Origin: Candidatus Bathyarchaeota archaeon
Lineage (GTDB): Archaea; Thermoproteota; Bathyarchaeia; 40CM-2-53-6
Direction: 5' to 3'
Length of the DNA stretch: 64,000 nt
Assembly: GCA_005888735.1 (NCBI GenBank)
Contig: VBBN01000028.1
Span: 62,001-126,000, forward strand
The position numbers and the translations under genes were made by a program. Below, piece by piece: positions 38,375 through 47,183 of this stretch (its first letter is position 1; each line of letters starts with the position of its first letter). Under the pieces are notes generated by a model, which was not told where the DNA came from, did not search any database, and was given only the letters and a program-made list of their open reading frames with translations.

Positions 38375-38677
38375 ATGGGAAAACGAAAAGTCCTCAGTGA
38401 GGCCAATCTGAGTGAAATGCTCACTCCGGGGCCTGGACAAATGTACGGGACTGTCAAGAATCTACTTGGCTACGACCGTGTTCTCGTAGAGTGCACCGAC
38501 GGTGTGACTAGGGTATGCCGAATCCGGGGAAAGATGAAGCGCAGAGTCTGGATAAAGATGGGTGACCTGGTGCTTGTTGCTCCCTGGGATTTCCAGGACG
38601 AGCGCGGAGACATCATGTTCAGATACACCGCCGGCCAGGTTGAATCTCTGCGGCGCTCGGGCCAGATCAAATTCTAG
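38375..38677 (+). CDS. eif1a: Translation initiation factor aIF-1A
   Basis: 100 aa OB-fold: EANLSEMLTPGPGQMYGTVKNLLGYDRVLVECTDGVTRVCRIRGKMKRRVWIKMGDLVLVAPWDFQDERGDIMFRY covers the full family. It helps scanning and subunit joining in archaeal translation initiation. A TATA-like GCTTTAATAGG lies at 38333, about 36 bp upstream, so a nearly leaderless mRNA is likely. Confidence 0.93.
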   Translation: MGKRKVLSEANLSEMLTPGPGQMYGTVKNLLGYDRVLVECTDGVTRVCRIRGKMKRRVWIKMGDLVLVAPWDFQDERGDIMFRYTAGQVESLRRSGQIKF

Positions 38678-38773
38678 GCTACTATCTTTAGGGGTTCTGA
38701 CTGTTGAGCCCGAGGGGCTGGGAACTAATAGGACGTAAAACGGTTTTTTTCGCCGGGAAAGTGCATAATTCAC

Positions 38774-38790
38774 TGTTCAATTCTTGAACA
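38774..38790 (+). promoter_or_regulatory. 17-bp palindrome TGTTCAATTCTTGAACA
   Basis: Seven-bp arms with a 3-bp centre, 43 bp before the start of the membrane protein gene at 38833. A dimeric regulator site is likely; which one cannot be told. Confidence 0.4.
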
Positions 38791-38832
38791 AAAGCAGCCT
38801 TTTAGACCCCGGCCAGGAGCCGCCCCGAAATC

Positions 38833-39291
38833 GTGGAAAAAATGCAAACAGAAACATACAGACATGCGTTGACAACTGCTTTCCGAAGCTGGCATAGCCT
38901 TGCGGTAGGCGCAGTCCTACTGGGGCTCAACTTCTACCTGCTAACTCAAGGAAACAATTTCATCAACACGGGCCAGACCCTCCAGGGGTGGGTCGTCAAC
39001 ATCATCGCCGGCTACGCTTTCGTCGCTGCAATATTCCTCGGATCCTCTCCACTATCAGAGAACCATACGCTGACCGAGGCCTTTCCAGGCGTGTTCGACC
39101 ACTTCAAGACCTTCATAGTCGGCGGGATTTTCTGGGCACTTGGAACAGCGCTAATCACCAATCCTGTCACGCAGCTCAAGACCACCGACCAGATGGTACC
39201 TGGAGCCCTCGCACTGATAATCGGAGGCGCCTTCCTCCTAACGGCTGTACTGATAGCCGTAGCGGCCGCTTTTGTGCGCCCCAAGAAATAG
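38833..39291 (+). CDS. Four-helix membrane protein of unknown function
   Basis: 152 aa from GTG, with four membrane helices (about residues 20-38, 52-72, 92-110, 124-145). The loops are short, with a conserved-looking SSPLSENHTLTEAFPGVFDHFKTF segment between helices 2 and 3. A palindrome lies upstream. A T-rich tract (CCCCCTTTTTTTCTTATTTC) at 39315 probably terminates transcription. Confidence 0.6.
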   Translation: MEKMQTETYRHALTTAFRSWHSLAVGAVLLGLNFYLLTQGNNFINTGQTLQGWVVNIIAGYAFVAAIFLGSSPLSENHTLTEAFPGVFDHFKTFIVGGIFWALGTALITNPVTQLKTTDQMVPGALALIIGGAFLLTAVLIAVAAAFVRPKK

Positions 39292-39484
39292 CAGCACCCA
39301 ACGATTTTCCCTCAGCCCCCTTTTTTTCTTATTTCGAACCCTAAGGCTTGGCGACCCATCGTGGTCACTAAGCGTCAGGGATAGACACCTGAGCTGGGAC
39401 CCGGTTTCGTAGCACTGCCGAGACCTTCAAGGAGGAGGCAAGGAGCATTCTCATAAATATCGTCCCCTCTTGAGGGCAAGGATC

Positions 39485-39748
39485 ATGCCGGCCGAAAAGA
39501 GGCTTCTGGCTCGGAGAGAGTTGACCAAGTATGAGTCCATCCCGATTTACTACTATACCGAGAAGGACAGTTTGAACCGGATTACTGTTCTCAAGGAAGC
39601 TGGCAAGGAATCGTACCTGGTCGCTGGCAGGTATGTCGGAGTAAACGACGACGCCCGACAGTATAATCCACTAAGCGACGAGGAGAGGGGTGAAGTCGAA
39701 AAACTGTTGAAGATAAGGAGCCGAGACGCGGCAATCAGTTTTCTCTAA
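39485..39748 (+). CDS. Small hypothetical protein
   Basis: 87 aa from ATG 39485 (MPAEKRLLARREL). A TATA-like CATAAATATC lies at 39451, placing this ATG close to the transcript start. Predicted as alpha-beta-beta-alpha: YESIPIYYYTEKDSLNRITVLKEAGKESYLVAGRYVGVNDD. The tail EEVEKLLKIRSRDAAISFL is helical. No family recognised. Confidence 0.6.
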   Translation: MPAEKRLLARRELTKYESIPIYYYTEKDSLNRITVLKEAGKESYLVAGRYVGVNDDARQYNPLSDEERGEVEKLLKIRSRDAAISFL

Positions 39749-39795
39749 TCGTTTCCGGCAAGGTCTTATTACTGGTTGAGAACCGGCTGCTCTTC

Positions 39796-40173
39796 ATGGC
39801 ACCGCAAGAAGAACTTGCCAGGCTTATTTCCGAGAAGGGACGAAAGATACTGGTCGCGGAGAATCCTGTTGACCTGAAGTCTCTTCAGGGCGAGAACTTT
39901 GTCTACCTTCTCCAACTCCCTGAAGGCTCTACGGCTGCCGGTGGGCGAGCTGGGGGCTTCGGTGAGAGGCGGGTGGAGAGGCTCTACGCTTTCCACTACT
40001 CAAATGGTTCATGTCGGAAACTTTTCGAGGTTGACAGTCCTGAGAAGCTTGAAAGGTTCGAGCTTCCTTATCACGCGGCAGGAATGCAGGTTCTCCTTCC
40101 CGACGGGACTGAGCGGATTATCTCGGGAGTTGTGGATCCAGAATTCGTGGCCTCGTACAAGCAGATCGCATAG
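39796..40173 (+). CDS. Hypothetical protein
   Basis: 125 aa, soluble. Strand-rich middle (NFVYLLQLPEGSTAAGGRAGGFGERRVERLYAFHYSNGSCRKLFEV) and a DGTERIISGVVDPEFVASYKQIA end. It lies 47 bp after the preceding small gene on the same strand. No family recognised. Confidence 0.55.
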   Translation: MAPQEELARLISEKGRKILVAENPVDLKSLQGENFVYLLQLPEGSTAAGGRAGGFGERRVERLYAFHYSNGSCRKLFEVDSPEKLERFELPYHAAGMQVLLPDGTERIISGVVDPEFVASYKQIA

Positions 40174-40186
40174 CCCGCCCCGAACC

Positions 40187-40876
40187 TCACTGTTCCGAAG
40201 GTCTCGCCTTTTTCTGGGAGAGAATTACTAGAAGGCTGGAGTCGCCTGTCTCTCTGCTCAGTCTTCGCTCAAGCGCCTTTTTTTCTTGAGCAGCCAATTC
40301 CCCGGAAGAATAGACCTCAATGCTGTATCCACTGGATAATGCCATATCTTCCAGTCGTGCCTGGACAAAAGATGAGGTCGGCAGGAACATGGTGTCGGGG
40401 ATACGTTCAAGATCGATGCTTGCCAGTGTAGTCAGCTCTGATCTTGCGACGAGCATCTTGTAGAGTTCACTGATGTCGGGTAGTTCGATGCTCAACTTTC
40501 GATGTGTGAGGTCTCTGAGTTCAAAAACAAGTTCACCCCATCGGCCGCGTCCCCATCCGGACTTGTGGTCTTGCAGAGAGAGTCCTGACCCGAAATCGGC
40601 GTATTCGATTGTGATGTTGGCGTTTGCCATGTATTCGGACCTGACCGTTTTCCCTAGATAGCGATAGTTCGCTTCTCCCGCTGCTACCGAGGGTTTTCCA
40701 GAATCGTCTACTGGAAAGGTGTCGTCGGTGAGCTGTTGGATGAAGTCGGACTTGTCTTGGGGAAGCCTCGTGGAAGTAAGATACCTCTGAGCAATGGTGC
40801 GGGGCTCATCGAAAACTGCGGGGTCGGCGAACAGTCTTGGGAATCTGATCTTGACGTTGTAGATGTTGACCTCCAA
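40187..40876 (-). CDS. Hypothetical protein
   Basis: 229 aa, soluble, charged. VNIYNVKIRFPRLFADPAVFDEPRTIAQRYL opens it; the middle has WGRGRWGELVFELRDLTHRKLSIELPDI and the C-terminus a helical ELAAQEKKALERRLSRETGDSSLLVILSQKK. Convergent with the preceding gene, 14 bp between stops. No family recognised. Confidence 0.6.
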   Translation of the reverse strand: MEVNIYNVKIRFPRLFADPAVFDEPRTIAQRYLTSTRLPQDKSDFIQQLTDDTFPVDDSGKPSVAAGEANYRYLGKTVRSEYMANANITIEYADFGSGLSLQDHKSGWGRGRWGELVFELRDLTHRKLSIELPDISELYKMLVARSELTTLASIDLERIPDTMFLPTSSFVQARLEDMALSSGYSIEVYSSGELAAQEKKALERRLSRETGDSSLLVILSQKKARPSEQ

Positions 40877-40991
40877 CCCTAGCTTGCCCCGCTGATCAGC
40901 CCGGAAAGTGTTAGGACCGGTTTAACAGTCAATTGCTTCGGTTCACAAAATGCCGGACAGGACACGGGCTTGAGTTGATTAGGTGTGAAAC

Positions 40992-41375
40992 CTAATTGCG
41001 TGCGAGAGGCTTCGTAATCTTGGGGAAGGGCATCAACCTGTTCTTCTCGTCAACATGAACGACAAGCGGCTTCCAGTTCCGGGCCTCTGTCTCACTCATA
41101 ATTGCGAAGGCTGCGATAATGATCTCATCGCCGACCTGGACTTTTCGGGCCGCGGCACCGTTCACGGCAATTTTCCCGGTTCCTCGTGGGGCTGGGAGGG
41201 CGTAGGTCGTCAGACGGTCTCCACTGGTGAGGCTCCAAATCTCGACCTGTTCGAAGGGGAGAATGCCGGCCGCGTCTAAGAGTGAACTGTCTATCTCGAT
41301 GCTTCCCTCATAGTTTATGTCAGCACCTGTCACTCTTGCTCGGTGAATCTTGCCTTTGAGCATTCTCAGTTGCAT
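40992..41375 (-). CDS. panD: Aspartate 1-decarboxylase (pyruvoyl-type PanD)
   Basis: 127 aa. MLKGKIHRARVTGADINYEGSIEID matches the bacterial PanD N-terminus, with the self-cleavage site YEGS (Gly-Ser) that generates the pyruvoyl group. GTGKIAVNGAAARKVQVGDEIIIAAF is the usual end of the fold. It makes beta-alanine from aspartate for coenzyme A. Many archaea use a PLP-dependent decarboxylase instead, so transfer from bacteria is plausible. No panB or panC lies nearby. Confidence 0.9.
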   Translation of the reverse strand: MQLRMLKGKIHRARVTGADINYEGSIEIDSSLLDAAGILPFEQVEIWSLTSGDRLTTYALPAPRGTGKIAVNGAAARKVQVGDEIIIAAFAIMSETEARNWKPLVVHVDEKNRLMPFPKITKPLARN

Positions 41376-41444
41376 TGCTTGCTACCCCTTCTGGTTCTAC
41401 ACTGTAGAATGTGGTGTGTCGGTTGATTTTAGGAGTGGCTACTG

Positions 41445-42998
41445 TCACTCTAGAGAACTAAGGAGAAGCCACTGGGAGAAGAGCCGAGCCACCTCACGGA
41501 TGGTTTTTCGCCGACCTCTGCGAGTACGACGAAGGGCTACAACTGTAATGACAAGAACCGCTACTCCGCCGGCCAAACTAAGCCCGAGATACATAAGAGG
41601 AATAGGCTGAGCGATTGGGGCCGGAGGGGCGGTGTTGGGAACCGGCCCTGTCCATGTGAAGTTTGCAGGTTCGACCAAAGGCGCCAGAGGCCCTTGGTTG
41701 AATCTGAACGCGCCCATCATGCTGTTCGATATGGCGTCCCTTGCTCCCAGAGAGGGAACTCCGAACACTTCCTCCGTGAGCTTCAGGAGGGAGCCAAAAT
41801 CGTACGTTTGATGGTCGATATAGCCTGGGATGACCCAGGGTGAGATGACTAGGGTGGGGACGCGGAAGCCGTACCCGAACTTGTCCACCTGGGGCGGAGC
41901 GACATGGTCGTAGAAGCCTCCGAATTCATCCCAGGTGATTATGATCGCTGAGGACTGCCAGTACTGGCTCTGCATTACTTGGTTTACTAGGTAGGCGACA
42001 TAGTCCATCCCGCAGTCGCTTCTGGCGGGTGGGTGCTCATTGTCTGGGGTTTGAGATGAGCGGCAGAGGTCGGGCCAGGTCGGAGGGTGCCATGGTCCAG
42101 GCATCACCCAGGACACCTGAGCTAACTTTCCGTTTTGTAGGTCGTTTGGAAGGGCGGCAGTACTCTTCACGTTCGCTTGCAGTAGGTTTTGGTGGAGCTG
42201 GAAGTAGTTGAACGCTGGAAGCACGTTGAACGTTGACGGGGTCTTGGGGTCCGCGCTTCCGCCGTTATACCATGTCCAAGTCACTCCGTTCGTAGTCAGC
42301 GATTCGGGCATTGATGTCCAATTCAGTTTGAGGTCTGCAAGATTGAAGCTGTCAGGGGGAGTTCCGATGATGGTTCCGTTCAAGACCCACTTGGCGGTTA
42401 TGTTCACATTCCCGCCGGCTGACCCGGAGGCTACGTAGAGATGGTTCCCGAAACTTGGCCCCAACTCTGACGCAAAGAAGCGGTCGTCTAGGACGTAGCG
42501 GTCTGCGTAGTCCCAGTAATACGGGATCAAGGTGCGATTGTAGTGACCCACGGTTAGGCTCGAGTTCTCCGCCTCAACGAAACCGTTCATCAGCCCACCA
42601 TTATAGTCACTGTGGCTCGTGTACCAATCATGGGGTAAATCTTGGCCGATGGTCTCGTTGTTGAGAGAGTACGTCGTGACATTTCCCATGCTGGGCTGCC
42701 CAGGCTCTACAGGGAGTGCTGTTCCTGGGGGAATGCCATCTGCTCCGGGATATGTTCCAAAGTAATTGTCGAAGGAATGATTCTCCTGGACAATGAAGAT
42801 CAAGTGCTGAAGTCTCGGCGTGGTCGACAGGGCCGGTTGGAGGATTATCGGGCTCAAGGCCAGAGTCATCGATAGCACTACCGCCCCAACTGTGGCTACT
42901 TTGGCGCGCCAAAACAACACTATCAAAATCACACTTCGTAGTATAGGACTTAGCACCAGGCTACTCGAGATTTGTCCATAATAAACAGACTGGTACAT
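41445..42998 (-). CDS. Membrane-anchored phospholipase C-like phosphoesterase (PF04185)
   Basis: 517 aa. An N-terminal hydrophobic segment ([19 protein letters not shown]) is followed by the family signature [26 protein letters not shown], then [47 protein letters not shown] and [11 protein letters not shown]-terminal helix ([22 protein letters not shown]) and RRTRRGRRK anchor it in the membrane. Acts outside on phospholipids or phosphate esters. Third PF04185-type protein in the window, but of the PlcC subgroup rather than the PKD-bearing one. Confidence 0.85.
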   Translation of the reverse strand: MYQSVYYGQISSSLVLSPILRSVILIVLFWRAKVATVGAVVLSMTLALSPIILQPALSTTPRLQHLIFIVQENHSFDNYFGTYPGADGIPPGTALPVEPGQPSMGNVTTYSLNNETIGQDLPHDWYTSHSDYNGGLMNGFVEAENSSLTVGHYNRTLIPYYWDYADRYVLDDRFFASELGPSFGNHLYVASGSAGGNVNITAKWVLNGTIIGTPPDSFNLADLKLNWTSMPESLTTNGVTWTWYNGGSADPKTPSTFNVLPAFNYFQLHQNLLQANVKSTAALPNDLQNGKLAQVSWVMPGPWHPPTWPDLCRSSQTPDNEHPPARSDCGMDYVAYLVNQVMQSQYWQSSAIIITWDEFGGFYDHVAPPQVDKFGYGFRVPTLVISPWVIPGYIDHQTYDFGSLLKLTEEVFGVPSLGARDAISNSMMGAFRFNQGPLAPLVEPANFTWTGPVPNTAPPAPIAQPIPLMYLGLSLAGGVAVLVITVVALRRTRRGRRKTIREVARLFSQWLLLSSLE

Positions 42999-43168
42999 CG
43001 ATGGCAGAAACCCACTTTTGGCACCGAAGTCCTAGAAAGGCTACGTTTTGCAAGCGTTCCGACTATGGTCGAGCGTGCAATGTCATGGAGGAGCTTTCCT
43101 CGTGGAATCGCAGGTTTGAGGAAGTGTCTAATCCAAGAGTCTGAACGGGAACCGGGTCGAAATCTGAG

Positions 43169-44533
43169 ATGAACCTTGCAACCGAATTGGCGAGCTACGT
43201 CCACTCTGTGAACTACAGGGATATTCCCGAGAAGGTTCTTCATGAAACCAAGAAGCGAGTGATTGACAGTTTAGGCTGTGCCATCGGTGCCTTCGAGGCA
43301 GAACCTGTCAAGGCTTCTAGGAAGGTGGCGGAGGCGGTTGTCGCCCGGGAGGGCGGGACCATGTTCGGAACGAGACGGAGGACCGCTCCAGACCTAGCGG
43401 CATTTGTCAACGGGATAATGGTTCGTTACTTCGACTATAACGACACGTACCTTTCCAAGGAGCCCGCTCACCCTAGCGACAACATCGGACCATGTTTCTC
43501 AGTTGCTGAGTCCGATGGGTCGACTGGAAGGGACTTGCTTCTGTCAATTGTTCTTGCCTATGAGATTCAGTGCAGGCTGTGTGACGCTGCTGATATTCGG
43601 CACCGGGGATGGGATCACGTATGCTACGGTCTCGCCTCCACCGCGCTTGCGGCGGGCAGGCTCATGGGTCTAACCGTCGAGAAGATGACTCAAGCGGTGA
43701 ACCTCGCGCTCAACTCCCACGTTACAATGAGGCAGGTCAGGGCAGGAGAACTGTCAATGTGGAAAGGCTGCTCATTCGCCAATGCGGCGAGAAACGGAGT
43801 TTTCTCCACACTGCTTGCCCGAGAGGGCATGACTGGCCCATCGCCTATCTTTGAGGGCGAAATGGGCTTCTTCAAACAAGTGTCCGGACCCCTCCAGCTC
43901 AATGTTGACGGCTTCGGAGGCAGAAACGGGTCGTTCAAAATAGCTGAGACATACCTGAAATTCTTCCCGGCAGAAATCCACTCACAAACCGCCATCTGGG
44001 CGGCCATGGAAGTACGTAAGAAGGTCGAAAAGCCCGACGACATAGAGTCGGTCGAGATAGCTGCACATGAAGCGGGCTACACAATTCTGGGCAAGGACCC
44101 CGAGAAGTGGAATCCACTCACCAAAGAGACAGCGGACCACAGCCTTGCCTACATCGTAGCCATGACGTTGCTCGAAGGAAGAATCGACAACTCGACATAT
44201 TCTAAGCGGAAGTTCCGAGACCCGAGAGTTCTCGACTTTCTCAAGAAAATCACGGTGGTCGAGGACAAGAATCTCAGTGCGATGTACCCCGAGGCCGTGC
44301 CGAACAGGGTTACCGTCAAACTCAAGTCGGGCGAGGTTGTCTCAAAACAGGTTGACTATCACAAGGGTCATCCTAAGAATCCAATGAGTGATGGGGAGGT
44401 GGAAGAAAAGTTCCGAAGGCTCACTAGGAAGTATCTGAGCAAGAATCAAACGGTCAGAGTCCTTGACGTTGTCTGGGGCTTGGAGAGGGTAAAGGATATT
44501 TCGAAAGTAGCCTCGTTGATTACCCTCAAGTAG
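43169..44533 (+). CDS. MmgE/PrpD family protein
   Basis: 454 aa. NLATELASYVHSVNYRDIPEKVLHETKKRVIDSLGCAIGAF is the family start, NGIMVRYFDYNDTYLSKEPAHPSDNIGPC the active-site-like region, and AETYLKFFPAEIHSQTAIWAA the middle. The family includes 2-methylcitrate dehydratase and related hydratases/isomerases. No other methylcitrate-cycle gene is visible, so a precise substrate is not given. Divergent from the phosphoesterase. Confidence 0.85.
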   Translation: MNLATELASYVHSVNYRDIPEKVLHETKKRVIDSLGCAIGAFEAEPVKASRKVAEAVVAREGGTMFGTRRRTAPDLAAFVNGIMVRYFDYNDTYLSKEPAHPSDNIGPCFSVAESDGSTGRDLLLSIVLAYEIQCRLCDAADIRHRGWDHVCYGLASTALAAGRLMGLTVEKMTQAVNLALNSHVTMRQVRAGELSMWKGCSFANAARNGVFSTLLAREGMTGPSPIFEGEMGFFKQVSGPLQLNVDGFGGRNGSFKIAETYLKFFPAEIHSQTAIWAAMEVRKKVEKPDDIESVEIAAHEAGYTILGKDPEKWNPLTKETADHSLAYIVAMTLLEGRIDNSTYSKRKFRDPRVLDFLKKITVVEDKNLSAMYPEAVPNRVTVKLKSGEVVSKQVDYHKGHPKNPMSDGEVEEKFRRLTRKYLSKNQTVRVLDVVWGLERVKDISKVASLITLK

Positions 44534-44542
44534 CACGAGGCC

Positions 44543-45388
44543 CTATTTCGTCCCAGGGTAGCTGAGCCTTTTTCCCTTCCAGATTTCGCTGTCTCCCCAT
44601 AGTCCTAAACGCCAGGCGTTGAACTCGACGATTTGCGAGTGGTCGATGAATAAGTTCACGTCTTTTCCGAAAGTTTTCAGGTACCACTTGAACACTGGAG
44701 GATCTGAGGCTTCGAACATCCATGTCTTGTAGCCGAACTTTTCCACCAGCTTCTTGACCGCATTCTTTCTCCACCTTCTGGGTGGAAGGTCTTCGGTGAT
44801 TCCTTCAGATTCCAGCATGAGTATCTTTGCACCAACGTTGAGATGCGCGGCGGTCTCCTTTGCGACGTCGGTGAAACTCCTCATTTTCGGTCGGTATCCA
44901 ACGATATGGGTACCCGCTCCAGCGCCTATCATCATGGACACCTCAGGTTTCGCCTTCATGCCGAGTTTCTGTACTTGCTTCACAATCGCCACCTTGTCCT
45001 CAAGCTTGATTGGCGCGAGTCCGCTGGAGACTTCGATCATGTCGAATTCCAACGCTTTGCACTCCTCCAGGTACTTGTCTACGGCCTCGGGGCCTTGGGC
45101 GATAACCCGCTCCACGAAGCCTCCTGTTGACACATAGACGTCTTGGTCGTGGCATAGTTTGATGATCTCTCTAGTCTTCACCCGAGTGAGAAGTCTCATA
45201 GACCCCCCGGCGAACTTGAACCCGTCGACATACTCTCCCCAGTCGTCCAGGATGTCCTTCAGGTATCCATACGTGACGGATGTGTAGTACGGTCCCCGGA
45301 TTTCAATAACTCCTGTATCCCGGGGCTTTGGCGCCAGCTTGCCTATTTGGACGAAATCAAACGTTTTCTCTCCCGTCGATCCGGTCAT
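44543..45388 (-). CDS. ComA family (phosphosulfolactate synthase-like) protein
   Basis: 281 aa from MTGSTGEKTFDF at 45388; the tracked start adds 82 unlikely residues. TIM-barrel enzyme: TGVIEIRGPYYTSVTYGYLKDILDDWGEYVDGFKFAGGSM, EFDMIEVSSGLAPI and MLESEGITEDLPPRRW. In methanogens ComA adds sulfite to PEP in coenzyme M synthesis; relatives in plants and bacteria (HSA32-like) have other roles. No comB or comC is nearby, so coenzyme M synthesis is not implied. Convergent with the MmgE/PrpD gene. Confidence 0.8.
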   Translation of the reverse strand: MTGSTGEKTFDFVQIGKLAPKPRDTGVIEIRGPYYTSVTYGYLKDILDDWGEYVDGFKFAGGSMRLLTRVKTREIIKLCHDQDVYVSTGGFVERVIAQGPEAVDKYLEECKALEFDMIEVSSGLAPIKLEDKVAIVKQVQKLGMKAKPEVSMMIGAGAGTHIVGYRPKMRSFTDVAKETAAHLNVGAKILMLESEGITEDLPPRRWRKNAVKKLVEKFGYKTWMFEASDPPVFKWYLKTFGKDVNLFIDHSQIVEFNAWRLGLWGDSEIWKGKRLSYPGTK

Positions 45389-45585
45389 TTCTTGATTGGA
45401 CAAGATAGGCGGTTGTTCGAATCCCTCAAGTCTATGAGGCTTACGCCCCGGAAAGCTTGACCTGGACACGGGCCGAGTTCTGGAATCAAGAGGTTCACTC
45501 TCTGCTCCAGAGGTGGGTGGAAAGAATCCTGTCGCTCGACTGTGTTTCCTTGGCAGTTGAATCGCAGCCGTTTTTCCACATACCA

Positions 45586-46212
45586 TCAACTTGAGATTTC
45601 GTGGGTGCAATAACTGTCCCCCGTAATTATCCAATCACTGCGCTTTACGGTTCTCGCCCCTAGACTCGTTTTGAGCAGTTCTCCGTGTAAGCCTCGACAT
45701 ATTACTTCCTGATGGGCCAATGCTGTCTTGTACAGCGGACAGTTTCTACTGATGACAGTTAGGCCTTTGTTGTTTCTCTTCATTGAGCTTTCGAACCCTA
45801 ATCGGTTTAGCTCAGTGAGCACGTGACTTGCATGTTGGTCGCGCGTGAGGTCATGGTCATCGATTTTCTCGGCGATCTCTTTCCCTATCATTTTCATAAG
45901 GGACTCTGCGTATGATGGACTTTCGACTTGGGCGAGCCTCTCTACTAACTGGTTCAGAATTGTGTCATACCGTCTGGGAAACATTTCTCTCCCCTTCTCG
46001 CTTAGGGCGTAGACTTTCTTGGGTCGTCCAATGCTCGCAGTCCGAAACTCCTTTCCGACGATTCCTAGTTTGACCAGACGCTCTAGATGCTTCCTCGCTG
46101 CGCTGGGTTGCATGTGAAGGTTGGAGGCTATGTCGTTCGCGGTTCTGGGTTTGGCAGCAAGTAGGTGGAGCATCTTAGCCTTCGAGGACCCCAGAAGGGA
46201 TAGTACGGACAT
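45586..46212 (-). CDS. ArsR/SufR-like regulator with C-terminal cysteine motif
   Basis: 208 aa. A winged helix (LAAKPRTANDIASNLHMQPSAARKHLERLVKLGIV, then GRPKKVYALSEKG) is followed by a helical linker and a cysteine-bearing domain: SRNCPLYKTALAHQEVICRGLHGELL and, near the end, GDSYCTHEI. SufR-type repressors bind a [4Fe-4S] cluster with such cysteines. It is divergent from the secreted protein at 46289, with two palindromes between them that may be its operators. Confidence 0.78.
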   Translation of the reverse strand: MSVLSLLGSSKAKMLHLLAAKPRTANDIASNLHMQPSAARKHLERLVKLGIVGKEFRTASIGRPKKVYALSEKGREMFPRRYDTILNQLVERLAQVESPSYAESLMKMIGKEIAEKIDDHDLTRDQHASHVLTELNRLGFESSMKRNNKGLTVISRNCPLYKTALAHQEVICRGLHGELLKTSLGARTVKRSDWIITGDSYCTHEISS

Positions 46213-46233
46213 GGTTCCAAGTGTTTCAGATGC

Positions 46234-46247
46234 ATAAACGCATTTAT
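46234..46247. promoter_or_regulatory. Palindrome ATAAACGCATTTAT
   Basis: Five-bp arms around CGCA, 21 bp before the regulator start. Shares the TAAACG/TTTA layout with the palindrome at 46275, so both could bind the same dimer. Confidence 0.45.
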
Positions 46248-46274
46248 AGCACCTTTACCTCGAGCCATAGATAC

Positions 46275-46287
46275 TAAACGGTGTTTA
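46275..46287. promoter_or_regulatory. Palindrome TAAACGGTGTTTA
   Basis: Five-bp arms with a 3-bp centre, ending one base before the ATG at 46289. At this place binding would block transcription or translation of the secreted protein gene. Confidence 0.45.
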
Positions 46288-46288
46288 A

Positions 46289-46996
46289 ATGAACCTCAGC
46301 CATTTGCGAACCACCAACCGAAAAGCGTTGGCGCTTACAATAGTTGCAATTTCCATCGTAGGCGTAGCTGGGATCGCTGCGACTCTGGGCACAGTCATGG
46401 CCGCGTCCAGAAACCCAAAGAGTTCGGCTCACGCGTTCCACGACCAGATGCGAAAACTGTGGGAGGACCATATCACTTGGACAAGACTGGTTATAGTAAG
46501 TGTCCTTCAAGGACTTCCCGATACAGGCCCTACCGTCCAGAGACTCCTGCAAAACCAAGTCGACATCGGGAACGCGGTCAAACCATTCTACGCAGATGCT
46601 GCTGGAAACCAGTTGACGGCTCTTCTACATGACCACATAACTATCGCGGCAGAGATTCTCGTTGCTGCAAGGGCAGGAAACACGACGGCACTAGACGACG
46701 CGCTCTTCCGATGGTACGCGAACGCCAACTCCATTGCAGTTTTCCTGAACAGCGCTAACCCCAAAAATTGGCCGTTGGATGCGGTGAAAGCCGCCTTGAA
46801 GACCCATCTGGACCTAACGCTGGGCGAAGCAGAAACGTATCTCAAGGCCAATTACACAGGGTCCACATCGTTCTACGACCAGGTCCACCTGCAGATACTC
46901 GGCTTGTCGGACACTCTCAGTTCCGGGATCATCGTCCAGTTCCACCGTCAGTTCACCGGCACTGCGGACCAAGACGGCCCTGAGAACAAGGACTAG
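46289..46996 (+). CDS. Signal-anchored helical protein of unknown function
   Basis: 235 aa. One N-terminal membrane helix (ALALTIVAISIVGVAGIAATLGTVMA) is followed by a helical domain with two related halves: WEDHITWTRLVIVSVLQGLPDTG...LLQNQVDIGNAVKPFYADAAGNQLTALLHDHITIAAEIL and WYANANSIAVFLNSANPKNWPLDAVKAALKTHLDLTLGEAETYL. Similar domains are common in soil bacteria and archaea, with no proven function. A perfect hairpin terminator follows. Its promoter is shared with the divergent regulator. Confidence 0.7.
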   Translation: MNLSHLRTTNRKALALTIVAISIVGVAGIAATLGTVMAASRNPKSSAHAFHDQMRKLWEDHITWTRLVIVSVLQGLPDTGPTVQRLLQNQVDIGNAVKPFYADAAGNQLTALLHDHITIAAEILVAARAGNTTALDDALFRWYANANSIAVFLNSANPKNWPLDAVKAALKTHLDLTLGEAETYLKANYTGSTSFYDQVHLQILGLSDTLSSGIIVQFHRQFTGTADQDGPENKD

Positions 46997-47006
46997 AATC
47001 ATGGAA

Positions 47007-47026
47007 AGGGGCGGTCTAACGCCCCT
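47007..47026 (+). terminator. Hairpin terminator
   Basis: AGGGGCG, loop GTCTAA, CGCCCCT (perfect 7-bp stem), then CCTATCTTTTT. It lies 10 bp past the stop of the secreted protein gene. Confidence 0.65.
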
Positions 47027-47183
47027 CCTATCTTTTTCCTGAAAGGGATTCTGATTCTCTTCCTAGCAACTCGTGTCGCTAGAAACCGAACAAGCCCATC
47101 TCTAGCAAAGGGTTCAAATCCTGGTCGGGACTACGATCGCGTAGCTAGGAGGTTTCTCCTGCTGGCTGGGCCTGGGCCGTGTT

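Noticed and set aside
47095-47135. T-arm-like GGGTTCAAATCC, possible tRNA
   Set aside because: No matching T stem, acceptor or anticodon arm on either side.
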